From NCBI RefSeq assembly GCF_007922615.2, contig NZ_CP042301.2, forward strand, positions 4,386,001 through 4,450,000: a DNA stretch of 64,000 nucleotides. Direction: 5' to 3'. This document shows positions 58,331-64,000 of the stretch, in pieces (within the stretch, counting starts at the first letter, position 1; each line of letters begins with the position of its first letter). The notes beneath the pieces are model-generated. The model did not search any database. It was not told the origin of the DNA and saw nothing but the letters and a program-made list of their open reading frames with translations. Made by a program: the position numbers and the translations under genes. Source of the DNA: Nitratireductor mangrovi (GTDB taxonomy: Bacteria > Pseudomonadota > Alphaproteobacteria > Rhizobiales > Rhizobiaceae).

Positions 58331-59248
58331 GTGAACACGATCGATGTCCACGGTCTGGTCAAGCGCTTCGGCGAAAAGACCGTCGTCGACGACGTCACCA
58401 TGCAGGTTGCCGAGGGCGAGATCGTCGGCTTCCTCGGCCCCAACGGCTCCGGCAAGACCACCACCATCCGCATCATGTGCGGCCTGCTCACCCCCGACGG
58501 GGGCTCGGGCCGCGTGCTCGGCTTCGACCTCAGAACCGAAGCGCTGAAGATCAAGCGCGAGGTCGGCTACATGACGCAGAAGTTCTCCTTCTACGAAGAC
58601 CTGACGATTGCCGAGAACCTCGAATTTGTCGCCCGCCTCTACCAGCTCAGGCCGGTGCGCAAGCATGTTGCCGACACGCTCGCCGATCTCGGAATGACCT
58701 CGCGCCGCAACCAGCTTGCCGGCACGCTGTCGGGCGGCTGGAAGCAGCGCCTGGCGCTTGCCGCCTGCATCATGCATCACCCGAAATTGCTCCTGCTCGA
58801 CGAGCCGACCGCCGGCGTCGATCCCAAGGCGCGGCGTGAGTTCTGGGACGAGATCCATCATCTGGCGCGGGGCGGGCTCACCGTGCTCGTCTCCACGCAC
58901 TACATGGACGAGGCCGAGCGCTGCCACCGGATCGCCTACATCTCTTATGGCAGGATGCTGGCGACCGGTTCGGTCGACCAGGTCGTGAGCGACGCCGGGC
59001 TTTTCACCTTCATCGTCTCCGGCGCCAGGTTGAACGAGGTCGCAGACCTGCTGGAAGGCCGCGATGGCGTCGAGCAGGTCGCGCCCTTCGGCACCACGCT
59101 GCATGTCGTCGGCTCGGACCGTAGCAGGCTGGAGGCGGCGCTTGCCGATATCCGCGGTCGTGACGATGTCGACGTCGCGCCGGGGGAGACCAGCCTCGAG
59201 GATGTCTTCATCCAGTTCATGGCCGGCTCCAGGGACAACATGCAATGA
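58331..59248 (+). CDS. ABC-2 exporter ATPase (YbhF-like, single domain)
   Basis: A 305-residue ATPase starts at GTG 58331: Walker A G-P-N-G-S-G-K-T-T, the signature L-S-G-G-W-K-Q-R and Walker B L-L-L-L-D-E-P-T-A-G-V-D-P. It has a C-terminal regulatory domain (G-R-M-L-A-T-G-S, then L-E-D-V-F-I-Q-F-M). E. coli YbhF has two such domains in about 580 residues; here only one, so it presumably dimerises. It lies 139 nt after the HlyD gene; that gap shows no other gene. Confidence 0.92.
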   Translation: MNTIDVHGLVKRFGEKTVVDDVTMQVAEGEIVGFLGPNGSGKTTTIRIMCGLLTPDGGSGRVLGFDLRTEALKIKREVGYMTQKFSFYEDLTIAENLEFVARLYQLRPVRKHVADTLADLGMTSRRNQLAGTLSGGWKQRLALAACIMHHPKLLLLDEPTAGVDPKARREFWDEIHHLARGGLTVLVSTHYMDEAERCHRIAYISYGRMLATGSVDQVVSDAGLFTFIVSGARLNEVADLLEGRDGVEQVAPFGTTLHVVGSDRSRLEAALADIRGRDDVDVAPGETSLEDVFIQFMAGSRDNMQ

Positions 59249-59333
59249 CGGCCCGTCGGAGATTGGCGTTACCCGCGCCAGAGGAAGCGTGGCTTGCCCC
59301 GGCGAGGCGTCGGGCGCCGAATGGAGCAGCTCG

Positions 59334-60467
59334 ATGACCGGTCTGTTTTCCTTCGGTCGCCTGGGCGCGCTGCTGATCAAGGAGTTCATCCAGATGCGGC
59401 GCGACCGCATCACCTTCGCCATGATGCTCGGCGTACCGCTGATGCAGCTCCTGCTCTTCGGCTACGCCATCAACACCGACCCCAAGAGCCTGCCGGCGGC
59501 GCTGGTGGCGATCGGCAACGACCACTACACCCGGGCCATTGTCGCGGCGTTCCAGAACACCGACTACTACCGTTTCGATCACGTCGCGACGAGCGCGGCC
59601 GAAGCCGAACATCTGATCGCCAGCGGCGCTGTCTCCTTCGTCGTCACCATCCCGTCCGATTTTGCCCGCCGCGTCGACCGCGGCGACGACCCGCGGATCC
59701 TGGTCGAGGCCGACGCCACCGACCCTTCCGCCTCCTCCGGCGCGGTCTCTACCCTGACGACGCTTGCCGCCAGTGCGCTGAAGCGCGAGCGCGGCATCGC
59801 TCCCGGAGCCGGCGAGGCGAGCGCCATGCTCGATGTCATCGTCCACCGCCGCTACAACCCGGAAGGCCTCTCGCAATACAACATCGTGCCCGGCCTGCTC
59901 GGCGTCATCCTGCAAATGACGATGGTCATGATGACGTCGATCGCGCTGACCCGCGAGACCGAGCGCGGCACCATGGAAAACCTGCTCGCCATGCCGGCGA
60001 GCCCGGCCGAGATCATGCTTGGCAAGGTGCTGCCCTATCTGGTTGTCGGCGCCGTGCAGGTGGTGGTCGTGCTGGTCACGGCGAAGCTGCTGTTTGCCGT
60101 GCCCTTCATCGGCTCGCTGCCACTCTTGCTGGCCGCAATCCTAGTGTTCGTGCTCGCGCTGGTGTTGCTCGGCTATACCATCTCGACAATCGCCCGCACC
60201 CAGATGCAGGCGCTTCAGCTCACCTTCTTTTTCTTCCTGCCGTCGATCCTCTTGTCGGGTTTCATGTTTCCTTATCGCGGCATGCCCAGCTGGGCGCAGG
60301 CCTTCGGCGAGATTCTGCCGCTCACCCATTTCCTGCGCGTTATCCGCGCCGTGATGCTGAAGGGGGCCGACTTGGCAGCCGTCGGCACCGAGATCGCGTG
60401 GCTCGCCGGCTTCGTCGTCTTCTTTTCCGCCCTGGCGCTGGCGCGTTTCAGGCGTACGCTGGATTGA
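59334..60467 (+). CDS. ABC-2 permease (YbhS/YbhR-like)
   Basis: A 377-residue inner-membrane permease: one N-terminal helix (F-A-M-M-L-G-V-P-L-M-Q-L-L-L-F-G-Y), a periplasmic domain of about 140 residues, then five helices. The ABC-2 signature T-R-E-T-E-R-G-T-M-E-N-L-L-A-M-P and P-L-T-H-F-L-R-V-I-R near the end are present. Only one permease gene is present, whereas E. coli has ybhS and ybhR, so a homodimer is likely. It closes the efflux operon; the next 204 nt precede the toxin-like gene. Confidence 0.92.
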   Translation: MTGLFSFGRLGALLIKEFIQMRRDRITFAMMLGVPLMQLLLFGYAINTDPKSLPAALVAIGNDHYTRAIVAAFQNTDYYRFDHVATSAAEAEHLIASGAVSFVVTIPSDFARRVDRGDDPRILVEADATDPSASSGAVSTLTTLAASALKRERGIAPGAGEASAMLDVIVHRRYNPEGLSQYNIVPGLLGVILQMTMVMMTSIALTRETERGTMENLLAMPASPAEIMLGKVLPYLVVGAVQVVVVLVTAKLLFAVPFIGSLPLLLAAILVFVLALVLLGYTISTIARTQMQALQLTFFFFLPSILLSGFMFPYRGMPSWAQAFGEILPLTHFLRVIRAVMLKGADLAAVGTEIAWLAGFVVFFSALALARFRRTLD

Positions 60468-60671
60468 GGAGTTCCAGCGCCGCCGCTCCGCACATCAGGA
60501 CCAGGGAACCTGGCGCCATCAGTTTGTCCACGTGGCTAAATGTGGGAATATCTTGGTCGGACCGTCCCGTAAGGAGCAGTCCATGCCACCAAATCTCCCC
60601 GAACGCGATCATACCGCTCTGTTGCTGAGAACGATCTCGCGGCAGAGGAATTCCGACGGGCGTTTCAGCGG

Positions 60672-61781
60672 TTGCGGGGAAAGGCCGGGTTCGATCCCGA
60701 CCAGCCAAGGGTTCCGGCGGGCAATCCGTCTGGTGGACAATGGACAAGGGTTGGTGTCGGCACCGGTCGACGGGTGGAGGCGACAACATCGGCGCGACGA
60801 AAACCAACGGGGTCCACCGCTCCGGAAGCTCCCCGGAAGCCGGTGTCAGCGGGCAAGGCCCCAAATGGCATTGAGGTAGTGGAGGCGACATTTCGCGCGA
60901 CGTCGCGTGGTCGTGCGATACGCGACACGTCGGGCCGCGAGGCTTGGGAACGTTACAGCGACGTTCGCCGCGCCGATGGATCGGTCGCGGGTCGCGCCGT
61001 CGATATGCGTGACGGTAGCCGGATTTTGGAGGCGGCGCCCGCGAATGGTGAGGTCGTCGCTGCGAGTCACATCGTCAAACCTAAGGACGGTGCGCCGCTC
61101 CTGTTCAGGGTCGAGGACGGCGTTCAAACCGTGCGCGACGCGAGCGGCAATCCGCTTCTTCGCTCGGAGTGGACAAATAACGGCCCTGTCAGGCTCCCTG
61201 TTTCCCGCCCTGCAGCCATATCTGGTCATCAGCTACAAGACGTCGAGCAAGCGGGCGCTGTACTCTACAACTGGCTGTCAACGTCGAACAGCTCCGAGCG
61301 GCGAGCCTGTCTGGCTTTCAGGGCCGTGAAATACCGGCCGGGTAGGTTCTCCGCTAACATGGTGTATGCCGGCTCCGTATCACGGGAGGAAGTTGACGCT
61401 GCTTGCCGCCGATTGCGGCAAGTACAACGCCTCACAGACGAAGCAACGCGCGAAGCTGGCGATCCTCTGAGATATCGGAGACCATCCGAATTCGGTACCG
61501 CGGTTCATGTAAGGCTTCGTCGAAAAGTGGACGCACTATCTGATCCGGACCTAAAGGCGGAGCTGTCGCTTTCGAAAACTCTCGATGAGGCGCTGCTCAG
61601 GCCGGGGTCGATCCGAATTGACGTGGTCGAAGACAGTGGTATCGGACCGATTTGCGTATACGATATCAAGACCGGCAGACGCGGGCTTACATCGAAGCGA
61701 GTGCGCGAATTTGCGAGGCGGCTCAGCCTGCGCTCGCGGGGGAGAGTGATTATCATCTCGGAAATAAGACCCTACGAATGA
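60672..61781 (+). CDS. Putative nuclease toxin with PD-(D/E)XK-like C-terminal domain
   Basis: A 369-residue frame read from TTG 60672. Residues 7-25 contain F-D-P-D-Q-P-R-V-P-A-G-N-P-S-G-G-Q-W-T, an N-terminal motif I associate with alphaproteobacterial toxin-like proteins. A repeat-poor middle follows. Residues about 270-369 look like a restriction-endonuclease-fold toxin: E273/H279 (E-F-G-T-A-V-H), D317 (S-I-R-I-D-V-V) and D331-I-K333 (V-Y-D-I-K-T-G), the last two matching D...(D/E)XK. Codons upstream to 60573 are open and protein-like but lack ATG; AAGGAG at 60571 serves an ATG (60583) in another frame. The 3' end overlaps the next gene by 4 nt (immunity candidate). Confidence 0.55.
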   Translation: MRGKAGFDPDQPRVPAGNPSGGQWTRVGVGTGRRVEATTSARRKPTGSTAPEAPRKPVSAGKAPNGIEVVEATFRATSRGRAIRDTSGREAWERYSDVRRADGSVAGRAVDMRDGSRILEAAPANGEVVAASHIVKPKDGAPLLFRVEDGVQTVRDASGNPLLRSEWTNNGPVRLPVSRPAAISGHQLQDVEQAGAVLYNWLSTSNSSERRACLAFRAVKYRPGRFSANMVYAGSVSREEVDAACRRLRQVQRLTDEATREAGDPLRYRRPSEFGTAVHVRLRRKVDALSDPDLKAELSLSKTLDEALLRPGSIRIDVVEDSGIGPICVYDIKTGRRGLTSKRVREFARRLSLRSRGRVIIISEIRPYE

Positions 61782-62452
61782 CCACGCGCGAACAGATTCG
61801 GACGCTGCTGGAACCCATCACCAGATGCTACAGTGACGTGGTGTTGGATCGCTCATGGGCGCTGCTTGTTCCGGTTCGTCATATCCTCAAAGTGATCAAG
61901 ATCGACGGATCGAGCAGCGCCGATGGCTTCTATCCGAAATGCATGGCGATCAGCCTGGTATCGCCGCCCCACCTGATGCCGCTCGTTTTCGAGCAGCGTT
62001 TTTCGACTCGCGGCGGGTGGTCGTGGACCGATCCGGGCATGCCCGAGGCGTTTTACCGGGAGGTGGACGAGAGTGCCTTGCCAACGATACGCTCCATTTC
62101 CTCCTTCGAGTCCTTGCTGGAGCGAACCGCGCTCCCTGGCCCGCTTCGGCAAGACCCCGTCGGTAGCCAGCTCTTTCAGGATATCGCCGTGCATGCCGTC
62201 CGAGGTGATCTGGCGCGCGTACGAGCTTGGTGCGCGCTGGCCGAACGCACGCGCTCCGAATGGGAAGCCGGCATGTGGCGGGAAGAAATCGAAGCGGTCG
62301 TGCTGCCGATCTGCACGTTCATGTCGCGCGATGATATCGCGGGCCTGATGGTGATGCTTCATGGGTGGGAGCGCCAGGCGGCTCATGCCGTCGGCATTGA
62401 TCGCTTCTGGGAGCCGAGCCCGTTTCCGATCGAAGAACAGATGCAGGGTTGA
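61778..62452 (+). CDS. Candidate immunity protein of the adjacent nuclease toxin
   Basis: A 224-residue soluble protein starts at ATG 61778, overlapping the toxin stop (ATGA). It begins M-T-T-R-E-Q-I-R-T-L-L-E-P-I and has a mixed alpha/beta profile rich in tryptophan (G-G-W-S-W-T-D-P, C-A-L-A-E-R-T-R-S-E-W, M-L-H-G-W-E-R-Q). No signal peptide, membrane helix or catalytic motif is visible. I do not recognise the family. Immunity function is inferred only from tight coupling, size and position behind a toxin-like gene. Confidence 0.45.
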   Translation: MTTREQIRTLLEPITRCYSDVVLDRSWALLVPVRHILKVIKIDGSSSADGFYPKCMAISLVSPPHLMPLVFEQRFSTRGGWSWTDPGMPEAFYREVDESALPTIRSISSFESLLERTALPGPLRQDPVGSQLFQDIAVHAVRGDLARVRAWCALAERTRSEWEAGMWREEIEAVVLPICTFMSRDDIAGLMVMLHGWERQAAHAVGIDRFWEPSPFPIEEQMQG

Positions 62453-62498
62453 CGCAACGACGCCGCGAACCCGGCGCCGTTCGGACAGGTCGGCGCCG

Positions 62499-62876
62499 TC
62501 AACCCACGATGGCGCGGCGCAGTTCGGTTTCGGCCTCGCGCACGCGCGCGTCGCGCGTTTCCAGTTGCTCGGCCTTGGCCAGTTCGCCCTCGGCTTCCGC
62601 AAGCGCGGCTTCTGCATTGGCTTTCTGCTCGATCAGGTCGAGGCGCGAATTGGTCAGGTTGTCGCGGCGCTGGCGCGCCGCCTTGGCGAAGGTCGGATAG
62701 GCGAAGTGGGCGGTGTCGGTGATGCCGGACTTCTTCTCTTCATGCTGGATCTGGGCATCCAGTTCCGCCGCCATGCGGTCGAACTCCGCGATCATCATCT
62801 CCAGCTGGGTCAGTTGCCGGCGGACTTCGTTGACCTTGAATTGCTTCAGCCGGACCAGGTTCGCACGTGACTTCAT
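62499..62876 (-). CDS. fliJ: Flagellar export protein FliJ-like
   Basis: A 125-residue almost entirely helical protein: M-K-S-R-A-N-L-V-R-L-K-Q-F-K-V-N-E, then two long coiled-coil helices (L-T-Q-L-E-M-M-I-A-E-F-D-R-M-A and A-E-A-A-L-A-E-A-E-G-E-L). Length and placement divergent from ctrA match the FliJ-family gene found beside ctrA in rhizobia. FliJ is the general chaperone/stalk of the flagellar export ATPase FliI. fliI is not in the window. Upstream 438 bp are shared with ctrA. Confidence 0.75.
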   Translation of the reverse strand: MKSRANLVRLKQFKVNEVRRQLTQLEMMIAEFDRMAAELDAQIQHEEKKSGITDTAHFAYPTFAKAARQRRDNLTNSRLDLIEQKANAEAALAEAEGELAKAEQLETRDARVREAETELRRAIVG

Positions 62877-63084
62877 ACCCAATACTCCAAACACATACGC
62901 GTACACGGCGACCCGGCGGAATGCGGCCCGCAAGCGCCCTCCCGCTAGCGTGGTCGCGGCGGCAAGATATCCTCAACTTTCTTGCCGGCGGTAACCATTC
63001 GTTTACGGGCACCGTTAATCATAGTCGCGAGGGCTTAAAGCACGGTAAAGAACCACGCCGAGCCGGGCCCACAGCCGGCAAGTC

Positions 63085-63250
63085 GAGTCGCCTGAGTCAC
63101 TTGTCCCGGTTTCCTTATCCTGAACGTTAACGATGAAGCATCGCGATTCGTGTTTGGATTCAAGAAGGTGATCAAACATGCTGAATGCCGCCGGGCGACT
63201 TGCCAGGCGGAATCAGATTTTGTTAACCATTTACTGGCAGCCTCCGACTC
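63085..63250. promoter_or_regulatory. ctrA upstream regulatory region rich in GANTC and TTAA sites
   Basis: Six GANTC sites (63085, 63094, 63145, 63157, 63210 and 63246) fall within 166 bp. AACGTTAACG (63123) and TTAACCAT (63223) give CtrA-like half-sites. No gene lies in 62877-63314. This fits methylation-dependent (CcrM/GcrA) and autoregulatory control of ctrA as known in Caulobacter and relatives. Confidence 0.65.
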
Positions 63251-63314
63251 AGGTGATGGCTGCTCCCGGGACGGTCGAGCCGCAATGGCGGCCGGGCGGC
63301 AGAGAAGGGGAATG

Positions 63315-64000
63315 AAATGCGCGTCCTTTTGATTGAAGACGACGGTGCGACCGCGCAGAGCATCGAACTGATGCTCAAGTCGGAAAGCTTCAACGTCTAC
63401 ACCACCGACCTCGGGGAAGAAGGCGTCGACCTCGGCAAGCTTTACGACTACGACATCATCCTTCTCGACCTGAACCTGCCGGACATGTCCGGCTACGAGG
63501 TTCTGCGGACGCTGCGCCTGTCCAAGGTCAAGACGCCCATCCTGATCCTTTCCGGCCTGGCCGGCATCGAGGACAAGGTGCGCGGCCTCGGCTTCGGCGC
63601 CGACGACTACATGACCAAGCCGTTCCACAAGGACGAGCTTGTGGCGCGCATCCACGCCATCGTGCGCCGCTCCAAGGGCCATGCCCAGTCGGTGATCACC
63701 ACAGGCGACCTGATCGTCAATCTGGACGCCAAGACCGTGGAGGTCGGTGGCCAGCGCGTGCATCTGACCGGCAAGGAATACCAGATGCTGGAGCTGCTTT
63801 CCCTGCGGAAGGGAACCACGCTCACCAAGGAAATGTTCCTCAACCATCTTTATGGCGGCATGGACGAGCCGGAGCTGAAGATCATCGACGTCTTCATCTG
63901 CAAGCTCCGCAAGAAGCTCGATGCGGCGTCCGGCGGCCAGAACTTCATCGAGACGGTCTGGGGCCGCGGCTATGTGCTGCGCGAGCCCGAGGAAATCCGC
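63315..64000 (+). CDS. ctrA: Cell-cycle response regulator CtrA (3' end outside window)
   Basis: CtrA is the OmpR-family master regulator of the alphaproteobacterial cell cycle. The first 228 codons are here. The receiver domain has acidic pocket E-D-D (residues 7-9), phospho-acceptor in I-L-L-D-L-N-L-P-D (D51), and K in M-T-K-P-F. The winged-helix domain ends with [29 protein letters not shown] is the classical N-terminus. Only the last few codons are missing. It normally activates or represses genes through TTAA-N7-TTAA boxes, one of which occurs at 22436. Confidence 0.97.

Noticed and set aside
63035..63847. 270-aa minus-strand frame over ctrA
   Set aside because: It is antisense to the highly conserved ctrA coding sequence and has no family resemblance.

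Overview
The window is GC-rich, densely packed alphaproteobacterial chromosome. Near its right edge lies an almost complete ctrA, the cell-cycle response regulator of this class. The promoter region of ctrA is crowded with GANTC (CcrM-type) sites. Together with the ubiE-ubiB-coaBC group and a FliJ-like gene beside ctrA, this points to the Hyphomicrobiales (rhizobia and relatives, perhaps Phyllobacteriaceae/Mesorhizobium-like). The family level is an impression, not a measurement.

Layout. (1) 1-3.57 kb is accessory DNA: a truncated RepA-like helicase gene, an intact IS3-family element, a truncated AlbA_2/Schlafen-type gene, and a multidomain protein with a possible EVE-like middle and a GIY-YIG-like C-terminus. 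The block ends at the 3' end of a tRNA-Ser(GGA) gene, a classical integration target. (2) 3.9-11.3 kb is a mixed chromosomal set: membrane proteins, msrA, a BMP-type binding protein, an MFS carrier, a frameshift-scarred VOC gene, an orphan RskA-like anti-sigma factor, slyX, a thioesterase and an iron-dependent alcohol dehydrogenase. (3) 11.4-24.2 kb is a coherent nucleoside uptake and salvage locus. An ABC transporter (with a cysteine-less isochorismatase-fold protein inserted in its operon) is followed by cdd, punA, deoC, a didomain aldehyde dehydrogenase and deoA, with upp and add on the other strand; most genes overlap by 4 nt. The pathway brings nucleosides in, deaminates and phosphorolyses them, cleaves deoxyribose-5-phosphate to glyceraldehyde-3-phosphate and acetaldehyde, and probably oxidises the acetaldehyde.

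(4) 24.3-28.6 kb holds ubiE, ubiB and coaBC, with a FitAB/VapBC-like toxin-antitoxin pair wedged between ubiB and coaBC. (5) 28.7-44.5 kb separates coaBC from dut, its frequent neighbour. It contains stress and detoxification genes, two separate ArsR-AHSA1 modules with candidate operators, a group of small membrane proteins, prfC plus a broken duplicate of its 3' end, a merR/gst deletion scar, and a flavin-dependent tryptophan-halogenase-like gene. (6) 44.6-60.5 kb has dut, a HAD phosphatase, a PEP-mutase-like gene with a trans-3-hydroxyproline dehydratase-type gene, exporters, a SulP transporter with a small HTH gene and consensus promoter, a LysR/azoreductase divergon, a membrane LytTR regulator facing DUF2306, and a CecR-YbhGFS-like efflux operon with a perfect 10-bp inverted-repeat operator.

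(7) 60.5-64 kb: between that operon and fliJ/ctrA sits a candidate nuclease toxin (PD-(D/E)XK-like C-terminus) overlapping by 4 nt an unrecognised gene that would be its immunity protein. This is the most likely undescribed two-gene system in the window. All domain calls come from reading the sequence by eye; no database search was run.
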